Assembly (NCBI RefSeq): GCF_028401415.2
Contig: NZ_CP171821.2
Coordinates: 2,914,001 to 2,978,000 of the forward strand
From: Glaciecola sp028401415
GTDB taxonomy: Bacteria; Pseudomonadota; Gammaproteobacteria; Enterobacterales; Alteromonadaceae
Length of the DNA: 64,000 bases
Direction: 5' to 3'
In this document: positions 51,818 through 61,069 of the stretch, in pieces
Layout of the letters: every line of letters begins with the position of its first letter
How positions within the stretch are numbered: the first letter of the stretch is position 1
Position numbers and translations under genes: made by a program
Notes under the pieces: model-generated
Told to the model about the DNA's origin: nothing
What the model saw: the letters and a program-made list of their open reading frames with translations, nothing else
The model's database searches: none

Positions 51818-54676
51818 CTAGTCCTGCGGCGCATCAAAAGGGTTATTGTAGTATTGGCCGCCAATATCTAACCATTCGGCAATCAACTTAAGCTCAGCGG
51901 CTGACAAAAGCTCGGCATGGTTTACCGTTGTGTCTAAATCGTTGGCTAAAAATGGCGAGAAAAAACGCTCACTGGCTAAGGCGCCTTGTGTGCGCATACT
52001 GGGGGGCACATTTACCCCATCAACAAGCACAATAGGGTCACCGTTAGCATCTAAAATCAGCTCGCCGTTTTCATCTGTGGCGAACACTGGGTCACCGTTT
52101 TCATCTAATACGGGCTCCACAATATCCAGTAGCGCGCCGTCGACAAGCTCCTGCGCGTTATCATTAAAAAGAAGTTCACGGTAGCTAGTGACAACATCTG
52201 CGTCATCTGTTGACGGTGCATTGACGAGATTGAGCTGGGCCGCCGGTATGCGGCTTTGTCCATCTGCATCTGTATCGCTATGGCATGCTATGCAGGTATT
52301 ATCATTCAGTACATTTCCCAGCTCGTCCCGTGTGGCTCTATCTAGCTCAAAAATAGGCGCAATATGCAGAGGGTAGTTGATCACGCTGCGGCAAATAGCT
52401 GACCAATTTTGTGCGCAGCTTTGGGACACTGGTAAGGGTGTTTGCAAATCAGCATAGGCGTAAGCAAATGATGGTTCTGGCGTCTGTGTTTGTGGATTCG
52501 CCCATATGTCCTCAAATACAATGTCTGAGGTTAATGACGGCAAACCCTGCACGCGCGAAAACGTTTGTGCCATGGTCTCACCAATGTCGGCAAATAAACT
52601 TGGGTTGGCGCCAGGAAAGGGAGCTCCGGTATTAGGTGCGCCACCATTGATTGAATCGTGCTGCGCCTCAATCCGCCCGTGAGGCGCTTCACTATCTTGA
52701 CTATGACAACCCACACAGTTTTTCTGCTCGCCGGGCACGAGCTGCAACCAATTGTCGTGTCTTTCATAAATACGCATACCCTGCGCATCCAACACTTCTA
52801 TAGTAAAGGGAACGTTCGCAGGTACCGCGACTTTGACCGAACCATCTGGCTGAATAGGTGTATATCCTAATACTTCTCGCATCAACTGATCTTGTGAGCG
52901 TCCAAACGCAGAATTGTCGAATTCGAGCACGTCGTCGTCAGGTATCGACACGCTTTTAACCACCCGTAAAAAACGAGCCGGGCGCATGCTAGCAGGCGTT
53001 ATTAATGGATTGCTAGTGTCTACTATGCCGGCGGGACTGCTGTCTTCGCCATCAAAATCATAAACGCTGGCAATGTTGATTACGCCGTAGGCATTATCGA
53101 GAAGCTGCTGATTACTCGCATCCACGCTTGAAATTGGGTTGGCCGGGAAGGGGCGGTTTTCCATGGCAACCACTTCACTAATAGCGACGGTTTCTTGGGG
53201 AATATTTAGCGCTAGTTGAGTTTGCTCTAGCGCGCTCTCATCTGATGCCTGCGCAGGGTCAAACATCCACAAACCATAAACGGGGGGGGCAAGTTCGAAG
53301 CTCTCTGGTGCCGCCATATCTGCATTCGGATTCTCATCATCAACAATCGTATTTGCAATGTTTTCTTCACTACAGGGGGCTATGGTGCGTTGTAAGTTTG
53401 GGTCGCTAGGGTCTTCACCTTCTGCCAAGGCTTTATACAACCTGCACTGCGCCCAGCCAAAAATAATTCGCCCGCTGCCGTCCCACAATGGATACAAAGC
53501 GTTGATATATCCGCCTTTTGATATCTCTTCTGACAAGCTGATGCTTTCAAACAATATGCTTTGTTGCGCTTGTGTTGCGCCATCAGCTACTTCACCCACA
53601 ATCGGACGCTCGTTGTCTGTGAAGGCTTGAATATCAATGCTGTAATAGTTGGTGTTAAATAAGGGCTCTGAAAAAGACGCTGCACCATACAAAATTTGGC
53701 CATCTGGGGTAACACTCGTATTGCTGTATTGCGCAGCATTAATCCCAGGCACTGAATCACGACTGTGGCGTCCGTACATAAGGGTTAAATCACTTCCATC
53801 AGCGTTCATTTGGTAGAGATTAAGGCCTTTATCGCCCGATACCTGATCCCAGCGACTGAAGAGTATTTTGCCATTAGGTTGTACAACAGGGTCTAAATCA
53901 TGACTTTGGTTATACGAAATTTGCGTAATATCACTGCCGTCTGCATCCATCAAATGCAGCACAGAAGCCGGCACGTTCAGGCTCTCTTCAAGGCCAGAAT
54001 ACTGAGGTTTTCCCTCATCAAGCAAACGGGCTTGATTGCCGCGCTGACGAGTAGAACTGAACACAATGCGTCCGTCTGCTAAAAACGAAGGACCGGTGTC
54101 GTCACCCGCTTGTGCGCCGGCATCGGAACTGATAACTCGAATGAGCGAGTCATCGTCTCGAGAATACAAATATATATCCCAAGTGGGTGAAAAACCTAAG
54201 GCATCAAATTCGGCTAAATCTGGCAAGCGTGCTGCAAACACAATGCGCTGTCCGCTGTAGTCGTTTTCCAAGTCTTTTATATCGATGAGTACTGGAACGC
54301 CGTTTTCATCTACAATCGGTGCTTGTTCATTGACCTCCACCGTTTCTCCTGTCGCGCTTTGCAGCATCAGCGCAGTCAAGCGCTGAGTCAAATCGATTTG
54401 AGAAGAGGATGCGCTTGCTCTGCGTTTTATGACTAGCGATGCGCCTGGAATAAACTGAGCGGGTTGAGTGATGTCGCGCAGCGGCGGGCCGTCTGATGAG
54501 AGAAAATCTCTTTGAATAAACGCGATAGGGACTTCAACGACAACGGGATCCGCACCCTGCTCGTCGTCTGAATTTGAATCTACAATTGAACCACCGCAGG
54601 CAACAATGAACAGGCTAAAAAGCATAGCAAGCATAAATGCCAAGCAACGAGTGCGATGAACCCCTCTTTTATTCAT
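51818..54676 (-). CDS. Hydrazine-synthase-alpha-like (HzsA-related) haem lipoprotein
   Basis: The protein (about 952 aa from ATG 54676) is a lipoprotein (lipobox IVAC near residue 26). It contains a PD40-like beta-propeller (DPVVQPNGKILFSRWDQVSGDKGLNLYQMNADGSDL) and two c-type haem motifs, CVGCH and CIACH, the second in a C-terminal domain. Such HzsA-related proteins are widespread outside anammox bacteria and need not make hydrazine. The longer 999-aa frame adds 47 unlikely residues. It heads the 15-gene operon and is therefore probably the main surface or periplasmic client. Confidence 0.83.
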   Translation of the reverse strand: MNKRGVHRTRCLAFMLAMLFSLFIVACGGSIVDSNSDDEQGADPVVVEVPIAFIQRDFLSSDGPPLRDITQPAQFIPGASLVIKRRASASSSQIDLTQRLTALMLQSATGETVEVNEQAPIVDENGVPVLIDIKDLENDYSGQRIVFAARLPDLAEFDALGFSPTWDIYLYSRDDDSLIRVISSDAGAQAGDDTGPSFLADGRIVFSSTRQRGNQARLLDEGKPQYSGLEESLNVPASVLHLMDADGSDITQISYNQSHDLDPVVQPNGKILFSRWDQVSGDKGLNLYQMNADGSDLTLMYGRHSRDSVPGINAAQYSNTSVTPDGQILYGAASFSEPLFNTNYYSIDIQAFTDNERPIVGEVADGATQAQQSILFESISLSEEISKGGYINALYPLWDGSGRIIFGWAQCRLYKALAEGEDPSDPNLQRTIAPCSEENIANTIVDDENPNADMAAPESFELAPPVYGLWMFDPAQASDESALEQTQLALNIPQETVAISEVVAMENRPFPANPISSVDASNQQLLDNAYGVINIASVYDFDGEDSSPAGIVDTSNPLITPASMRPARFLRVVKSVSIPDDDVLEFDNSAFGRSQDQLMREVLGYTPIQPDGSVKVAVPANVPFTIEVLDAQGMRIYERHDNWLQLVPGEQKNCVGCHSQDSEAPHGRIEAQHDSINGGAPNTGAPFPGANPSLFADIGETMAQTFSRVQGLPSLTSDIVFEDIWANPQTQTPEPSFAYAYADLQTPLPVSQSCAQNWSAICRSVINYPLHIAPIFELDRATRDELGNVLNDNTCIACHSDTDADGQSRIPAAQLNLVNAPSTDDADVVTSYRELLFNDNAQELVDGALLDIVEPVLDENGDPVFATDENGELILDANGDPIVLVDGVNVPPSMRTQGALASERFFSPFLANDLDTTVNHAELLSAAELKLIAEWLDIGGQYYNNPFDAPQD

Positions 54677-55381
54677 GATGAGGATGCACCTAAGCTTATT
54701 GGATTGTGATGCTTGTATTTCATGTATCAGCTTCTCATAACTATCACTCGTCGAACCCCGAGTCAGAAATGCTATTTGTTTGAACAATTGATCAAGCTCT
54801 CGGCTTGAGTGTTGCACTCGGGTAAGACACTACGCATTGTCAAGAATAGTGCTTATCGGGTCAGCGTAGCTAGTGTCGCGATTCAAAGACGAGGCGCGCG
54901 AAAGTCATCCTTTTTTGCGCTTTACATGGATAAGAAGCGTGTATGAAATGTCACTTAAAATAGTCACTTAGGGCGCTGGTATAGCAAGTGAAACAAGTGT
55001 TTCGCAGCAGTTGATGACACAAGGAAAATGCCTTAAATTTAGGTTATAAAAATCAAGTTATATATGCACAATTAGAATTAAAAAAAACATTTTCATACTA
55101 AAAAGATTTCGATGATTACGAATGCACACCTTTTCGACTAAACTCTAAGATATTGATTAATCTATAGATAATTTGATATTTGTCGCTTAATGATGGTTTA
55201 TCCGCTGTATTGGTGTCGACCATTTGCGACCAATTGAAGCTTGTCATTCAGTTTAGGATAAGCTGAGTAAGCCTTGCATCAAACTTATCTCTTTAATTAT
55301 CAGTAGCTTGTTGTTTTAGGCACAGTTTGTGTAAAGGCACGCATGAGATAACACGCTCGCTGCAAATTTAGGGAGTAGTCC
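54677..55381. promoter_or_regulatory. Divergent regulatory region of the envelope-machine locus
   Basis: This 705-bp gene-free stretch separates the 15-gene minus operon from the plus-strand haem/DUF1501 genes. It is AT-rich around 55020-55170. The plus gene has a clear GGGAG ribosome site before ATG 55382. Promoters of both sides must lie here. No known operator was recognised. Confidence 0.5.
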
Positions 55382-56629
55382 ATGCACCGACCCGGATTTC
55401 TAGATAGTGCGGCATTTGCTCTTGCGCTTTTAGTCCTTCCACCTTTATCGCTTTCACAAAGTCTCCCATCGCAAGATGCACGAGTGCAGGCTAAGTTTAT
55501 CCATGACCGTATTGCAGGCGTGCCCCCATCGGCGCTGGTGTTGGACCAAATGAGTAGCTTAATTCAAAATGCTGACGCGCTAGGCGCAGCTCAGTTGGCC
55601 ATGCAAGATCCATCCTTCTATAACGTGACGCTTAAAAACTGGGTAACACCTTGGACTAACGAAGAAGCCGATATATTTGCGCCTCTCAACGATTACACTG
55701 CGACCGTCATCGGCATGGTGCGCGATGATCTAGACTTTCGCGCCGTCTTAAGTGCTGACATTCTCTATAGCGCCAGCGGCCACGCTGGCGCGCCTGCTTA
55801 CAGCACCAGCAATAATGCGCACTATGAAGCGCTTGAAAATAGCGGCTTAGATTTATCAACGGTACTGGTGCAATCCACTCAGTCTTCCCTTACTGGATTA
55901 GCGCCTGACGCCACCGCTGGCGTCATGACTACAAGAGCCGCTGCAAAATCGTTTTTCAAAGACGGCACCAATCGCGCAATGCTGCGCTTTACTTTAATGA
56001 ATCATCTTTGCACCGATCTTGAGCCCTTAAGAGATACTAGTCTTCCTCCCGATCGTATCCGCCAAGATTTAAGTCGCAGCCCAGGTGGTGACAGCCGTAT
56101 TTTCTCAAATTCCTGTGCAGCTTGTCATAACGGTATGGATCCACTTGCGCAAGCCTTTGCTTATTATGAGTACGATTACAATGTCGATGCCGACCCACAG
56201 GGTGAAAATGGGCAGCTTCGATATAACAGCGAAGGGCAGATTGATGCACAAACCGGCACGCGTGTTACAGCAAAGCATCGCATTAATGAAAACAACTTTC
56301 CCTTCGGCTTTATCATAAATGACGACAAATGGGATAACTATTGGCGAGAAGGCATCAATCAAAACTTGGGCTGGTCACAACAGCTTAGCGGCAGCGGATT
56401 TGGCGCAAAAAGCATGGGGGAAGAGCTTGCCAACAGCCGTAAGTTTGCCGCTTGCCAAGTTACCAAGGTATTTGAAAACGTGTGTTTGCGGCAGGTACAA
56501 GATAGTGACGACCGCTTGGCTCTGACTCGTATGACTGACAATTTTATTGCATCTGGCTATAAGATAAAAAACGTGTTCGCTGATACTGCGGTTTATTGCT
56601 CCTCTAGCTTATCTGCGCCGGGAGAATAG
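55382..56629 (+). CDS. Exported haem protein, DUF1585/DUF1588-like
   Basis: This 415-aa protein has a signal peptide (FALALLVLPPLSLSQS). It contains one CAACH motif in the sequence NSCAACHNGMDPLAQAFAYYEYDY, which resembles DUF1585/PSCyt-type domains (C-CH-x-x-DP-L-G/A-x-E), preceded by a DUF1588-like helical part (FKDGTNRAMLRFTLMNHLC). Proteins of this type are well known in planctomycetes next to DUF1501 proteins. The next gene starts 2 nt after its stop. It is assigned as the first gene of the plus-strand operon. Confidence 0.75.
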   Translation: MHRPGFLDSAAFALALLVLPPLSLSQSLPSQDARVQAKFIHDRIAGVPPSALVLDQMSSLIQNADALGAAQLAMQDPSFYNVTLKNWVTPWTNEEADIFAPLNDYTATVIGMVRDDLDFRAVLSADILYSASGHAGAPAYSTSNNAHYEALENSGLDLSTVLVQSTQSSLTGLAPDATAGVMTTRAAAKSFFKDGTNRAMLRFTLMNHLCTDLEPLRDTSLPPDRIRQDLSRSPGGDSRIFSNSCAACHNGMDPLAQAFAYYEYDYNVDADPQGENGQLRYNSEGQIDAQTGTRVTAKHRINENNFPFGFIINDDKWDNYWREGINQNLGWSQQLSGSGFGAKSMGEELANSRKFAACQVTKVFENVCLRQVQDSDDRLALTRMTDNFIASGYKIKNVFADTAVYCSSSLSAPGE

Positions 56630-56631
56630 AC

Positions 56632-59106
56632 ATGAATATCAACCGTCGAACACTGATTAGCGCTGCCGTTTGGATGCTTACCATTATCACCCTCAGCGCC
56701 TGCGGTGGGGGTTCCGATACGCAGGTAACTGAAACGCCCACACCGCCTCCTAACAATTCACCTGACAGCAACTACAATGGTCCGCCTCCGGCAACTACTG
56801 ATGTACAGAACTTCAAACTCAATGTATGGGACAACTTGGCAAGTGCAGATAAATGCGGCGCTTGTCATATTCAAAATCAACAAGACCCGGCATTTGCGCG
56901 TTTTGACGACATTAACGAAGCCTATGCGATTACCAATACATTGGTGGACAAAAATGCCCCAAATGACTCCTTACTGATAACAAAGGTGGCAGGCGGTCAC
57001 AACTGCTGGTTAAGCAGCCTAAGCGCCTGTACAGATTTGATGATCACGTGGATTGGCGCATGGCTAGATGACAATCAAAGCGCTACAAGCATTGAATTAG
57101 AAGCACCGATAGCGAGAGAAGTAGGTGCAAATAAAAACTTTCCGTCGTCACCCTCTTTATTTGAGGACACCGTTTACCCTATTTTGCAAACCTACTGCAA
57201 CGAATGCCACACCGGTGATGCAGCAATTCCTATTTCTCCCTTTATCGCCTCAAGTGATGTCGCCGAGGCTTATTTTGCCTCTATATCCAAGCTTAACTTA
57301 GATGTGCCTGAAGACAGCCGAGTCGTTGCCAGAGTCAGAGACGAATTTCATAACTGCTGGAGCGATTGTGCCAGTGATGCCAGAACGCTTAACGATGCTG
57401 TTCAAACGATGTCTGATGCAATAGAAGTCACCCAGCTTGATAGCAATTTGGTTGCCTCCGATGCAGTGGGCTTATTTGACGGCACGCTTGCCAGCGGCGG
57501 CGGACGGTTTGAGTCAAATCTGGTGGCTAAATGGGAATTTAAAACCGGCTCTGGCAATACGGCTTTTGATACCAGCGGTGTCTCCCCAGCTTTGGATTTA
57601 ACGCTGTCTGGTCAATACAGCTGGGTAGGTGGCTGGGGAATCAATCTTGTCAACGGCAAAGCGCAAGGCACTACAAGTAATAGCAGAAAGCTCTATGAAC
57701 TGTTGACCGCCACTGGCGAGTTTGCAATTGAGGCCTGGGTTGCGCCAGCAAATGTGACCCAAGAGGGGCCTGCTCGCATTATCAGCTATTCAGGCGGCGA
57801 TGACAGACGCAATTTTATGCTAGGGCAGAGCCTTTACAACTATAACTTCTTGCTTCGTCATGGCAATACGGACGCAAACGGCAGCCCTGCGCTTAGCACA
57901 GCAGATGCCGATGAAGATGTCCAAACTGCCTTACAACACGTGGTCGTAAATTACAGTGCCAGCGGTGCCAGAGAGATATTCGTCAATGGCGAAAGCACAG
58001 GGGATATTGATAGTATCGAAGCCAGCAATTTCAATGACTGGGATGACACTTTCGCATTTGTTTTAGGAAGCGAAGTCAGTGGTCGTTTTCCTTTTGCTGG
58101 CGTTATTCGTATGGTGGCAATTCACAGCCGTTCGCTAGACAGCGCGCAGATTCAGAGCAATTTTGATGCGGGGATAGGGCAAAAATTTTATCTGTTATTC
58201 GGTATTACTGACATTATAGATGTGCCGCAATCCTATGTCGTATTTGAAGTCAGTCAGTTTGATAGCTACAGCTATTTGTTCACCGAGCCTTTTGTTATCA
58301 GTCTAGATCCACAAAATAGCGCTGCACTTGACGACATTCGTCTAGCAGGCATGCGCATTGGTATTAATGGTCGAGAGGCAAGCACCGGGCAAAGTTTTGC
58401 AAGGCTAAATACCGCTATTGATTCGGCTACAAGTAATGAGCTGAGCGGCGTGCCTTTATCGGCTCAAGGAACGATTATTCCTGTGCAAAAGGGACCTGAA
58501 CTGGACGAGTTTTTCCTTACCTTTGACCTGCTTGGCCAAGCGCAGTCTCAACGCGTTGTTGCACAAGCGCCAGTGCCTGCGCCACCAAGCGATTTACCGG
58601 CACAGGCCGAAGTTGGTGTACGGAATTTTGAAGAAATCAATGCTAGTATGTCAGCGCTCACCGGCGTTGCCAGCAACCAAAATGATGTTTACGTCACATA
58701 TACTCAACTGCGTCAGCAACTCCCTAGCGTAACTGCACTAGACAGCTTCTTGGCATCAAACCAAATGGCAGTCACCCAGTTAGCGATTAAATACTGTGAT
58801 GCCTTAGTTGAAGACACAAACCTTCGCGCGCAGTATTTTCCAAATGTGAACTTTAGCGCCAATGCCAATAACGGCTTTAGTGAAGATACAAAAGCCGCAA
58901 TCATTACGCCCTTAAGTCAGCGCATGCTTGGAAGCGGACTTAGCTCGCAACCACAGTCATCTCAAATATACTCAGAAATCAGCGCCTTGATTGAGCGTTT
59001 AAGTACCTGCTCAGCTAGCAGTAGCTGCTCTGTTGATACCACAAAAACCGTCGTGAAGGCCAGTTGCGCAGCATTGCTGGGCAGTGCTGTTGTTACCGTT
59101 CAGTAA
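56632..59106 (+). CDS. Cytochrome c and LamG-domain lipoprotein
   Basis: This 824-aa lipoprotein has lipobox LSAC near residue 24 and two c-type haem motifs, CGACH near residue 80 and CNECH near 190. A LamG/concanavalin-like domain follows (WEFKTGSGNTAFDTSG, then AIEAWVAPAN, FVLGSEVSGRFPFAGVIRMVAIHSRSL). The C-terminal part is helical and of unknown fold. The lectin-like domain suggests binding of a polysaccharide or surface ligand, with haems for electron transfer. It sits between the DUF1585-like and DUF1501 genes with gaps of 2 and 21 nt. Confidence 0.82.
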   Translation: MNINRRTLISAAVWMLTIITLSACGGGSDTQVTETPTPPPNNSPDSNYNGPPPATTDVQNFKLNVWDNLASADKCGACHIQNQQDPAFARFDDINEAYAITNTLVDKNAPNDSLLITKVAGGHNCWLSSLSACTDLMITWIGAWLDDNQSATSIELEAPIAREVGANKNFPSSPSLFEDTVYPILQTYCNECHTGDAAIPISPFIASSDVAEAYFASISKLNLDVPEDSRVVARVRDEFHNCWSDCASDARTLNDAVQTMSDAIEVTQLDSNLVASDAVGLFDGTLASGGGRFESNLVAKWEFKTGSGNTAFDTSGVSPALDLTLSGQYSWVGGWGINLVNGKAQGTTSNSRKLYELLTATGEFAIEAWVAPANVTQEGPARIISYSGGDDRRNFMLGQSLYNYNFLLRHGNTDANGSPALSTADADEDVQTALQHVVVNYSASGAREIFVNGESTGDIDSIEASNFNDWDDTFAFVLGSEVSGRFPFAGVIRMVAIHSRSLDSAQIQSNFDAGIGQKFYLLFGITDIIDVPQSYVVFEVSQFDSYSYLFTEPFVISLDPQNSAALDDIRLAGMRIGINGREASTGQSFARLNTAIDSATSNELSGVPLSAQGTIIPVQKGPELDEFFLTFDLLGQAQSQRVVAQAPVPAPPSDLPAQAEVGVRNFEEINASMSALTGVASNQNDVYVTYTQLRQQLPSVTALDSFLASNQMAVTQLAIKYCDALVEDTNLRAQYFPNVNFSANANNGFSEDTKAAIITPLSQRMLGSGLSSQPQSSQIYSEISALIERLSTCSASSSCSVDTTKTVVKASCAALLGSAVVTVQ

Positions 59107-59127
59107 GCGGATTGAGGAACACCCATT

Positions 59128-60786
59128 ATGAAAAAAACCTACAGCATGCCCAAGGCCAAAACCCAATCCGCAAAGCGATCTTTTTCAACGCGATGCACTA
59201 AGGTCGCACCAGCGCATACTAAAGATGCACCGCTGTTGCACAATGACCACGGCAAACCAATCACCCGCAGAGACTTCATTGCTCAAGGTTTTTGTGCGGG
59301 CGCTACCGCATTTGCAGGTGCGTCAGTTTTGAGTTTGTTTGCCAATCCAAGAAAGGCCTATGCTCAGCTCTCACCCGACCTAGAAGCCCTGAAACAAAGC
59401 TGCGGCATTGCGACTCAAGGCGCTGGCAAAATTCCGTTTATCGTGTTTGATTTAGCCGGTGGAGCAAATATAGCGGGCTCAAACGTGCTCGTGGGTGGAC
59501 GCGGCGGTCAAATGGATTTCCTAAGTGCTCAAGGCTATTCAAGACAAGGACTGCCTGGCGATATGATCCCCTCTATTGCCAACCCCGACACTGGCCTTTC
59601 AGATTTTATCAATACCGAATTAGGCTTAGCGTTTCATTCCGACAGTGCTTTTTTAAGAGGCATACAAGATAAGTTGGCACTCACAAACAGAGCCAATGTA
59701 AATGGTGCGGTAATACCTGCACGATCTGAAAACGATACTGGCAACAATCCCCATAATCCGATGTACGGCATCCATAAAGCAGGTGCCGATGGCTCACTGC
59801 TAACATTGATTGGGTCGCGTAATTCTGACTCTGGCGGCAATTCTATGGCGCCCGCTGACTTAATTGATGCGGCTATTCGCCCCACCAAAGTCGACCGACC
59901 CTCTGATGTGACGGGCTTAGTTGATACCGGCGATTTAGTCGGCTTGCTGTCTCAGGATGACTCTGTAGCTGTGATGGAGTCAATTCAGCGTATATCAGAC
60001 ATGAAACTTAATCGCGTTAACACCCAAATCAGCAGTGATGATGTCCTTAAAGACTTAGTCAGATGTGCTTATGTGAAAAGCGCCGATATTACCGATAGAT
60101 TTGGTGACCCAAGCACGCTTAACCCTGAGCTTGACCCAGTAATTGTAGGGGACGGCGGCATATTCAGCGCTGAAGAGTTTGCCTCAGACCGTGAGTTTCA
60201 AAAAACCGCATCGGTAATGAAGTTGGTAATGAACGGCTTTGCAGGTGCAGGCACGATCACGATGGGCGGCTACGACTATCATGTTGGGAATCGGTCCACC
60301 GGTGAAATACGTGATTTGCATGCAGGCCGCTGCATGGGCGCTTGTCTGGAATATGCAGCGCGCGTTGGCATGCCTTTAATGATGTACGTGTGCAGCGACG
60401 GCTCAGTGTTTAGCAATGGCATGATTGATAACTCTGCCGACGGGCGCGGCAAGGGCGTTTGGACAGGCGACAATTCCTCTACCGCTGCCTCATTTTTCTT
60501 GGTTTATAACCCCAACGGCACACCGCAATTAATAGGTGCAGACCAAAGCCAACAAGCTATGCATCAGCAGCTTGGCTATATGCGCAGCGACGGAAGCGTT
60601 GAAACCGCAAGTACACCCGCAGCTAACAATGTGAATCTATTAGTTGAAACGGTGGTGCTCAATTATTTAGCCCTGCATGGTGAGCAGGGCCGAATAAACG
60701 AAGTACTACCTGGCAATAGCCTTGGCAATGCCAACTTTATCGACTCACTTACCGCTTTTGCGCCTATTGTAGATGGACAAATTTAG
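59128..60786 (+). CDS. DUF1501 family protein, Tat-exported
   Basis: This 552-aa protein has an extended basic N-terminus, then a twin-arginine signal (TRRDFIAQGFCAGATAFAGASVLSLFA) and a DUF1501 body: IPFIVFDLAGGANIAGSNVLVGG, ENDTGNNPHNPMYGIHKAG, GAGTITMGGYDYHVGNRSTGEIRDLHAGR. DUF1501 proteins are sulfatase/alkaline phosphatase-superfamily relatives of unknown activity, usually next to DUF1800 or PSCyt-type partners. Here it is the last gene of the three-gene plus operon opposite the ExbB/D machine. The Tat route implies folding with a cofactor in the cytoplasm. Confidence 0.85.
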   Translation: MKKTYSMPKAKTQSAKRSFSTRCTKVAPAHTKDAPLLHNDHGKPITRRDFIAQGFCAGATAFAGASVLSLFANPRKAYAQLSPDLEALKQSCGIATQGAGKIPFIVFDLAGGANIAGSNVLVGGRGGQMDFLSAQGYSRQGLPGDMIPSIANPDTGLSDFINTELGLAFHSDSAFLRGIQDKLALTNRANVNGAVIPARSENDTGNNPHNPMYGIHKAGADGSLLTLIGSRNSDSGGNSMAPADLIDAAIRPTKVDRPSDVTGLVDTGDLVGLLSQDDSVAVMESIQRISDMKLNRVNTQISSDDVLKDLVRCAYVKSADITDRFGDPSTLNPELDPVIVGDGGIFSAEEFASDREFQKTASVMKLVMNGFAGAGTITMGGYDYHVGNRSTGEIRDLHAGRCMGACLEYAARVGMPLMMYVCSDGSVFSNGMIDNSADGRGKGVWTGDNSSTAASFFLVYNPNGTPQLIGADQSQQAMHQQLGYMRSDGSVETASTPAANNVNLLVETVVLNYLALHGEQGRINEVLPGNSLGNANFIDSLTAFAPIVDGQI

Positions 60787-61069
60787 GCAATTATAAGCCA
60801 AGCATTTCAGGCAAGTATTTCAAAAGACTTGCAATATCCTCGCACATAGGCGTATATTTTTTGAGCTACTGGAACATGAGATTCAATCATTGTTCATTAA
60901 GCTTTGAGGATATAACGCGTGATTGCCACCGTCAGTCTGACGAATAAGCACGATTATTTGCTCCCTTATTTTGCTCAGCCGAGCAAGCTATCCGTGCATC
61001 TCATGCGCGTAGTACATGGAATCCAGCCAATACACACACTTAGCCCAAAATATAAAAGCAGGCACACTT

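Noticed and set aside
54677..54817. N-terminal extension of the HzsA-like gene by 47 codons
   Set aside because: The lipoprotein signal peptide starts at ATG 54676; the extension would place it internally and shows no protein-like pattern.
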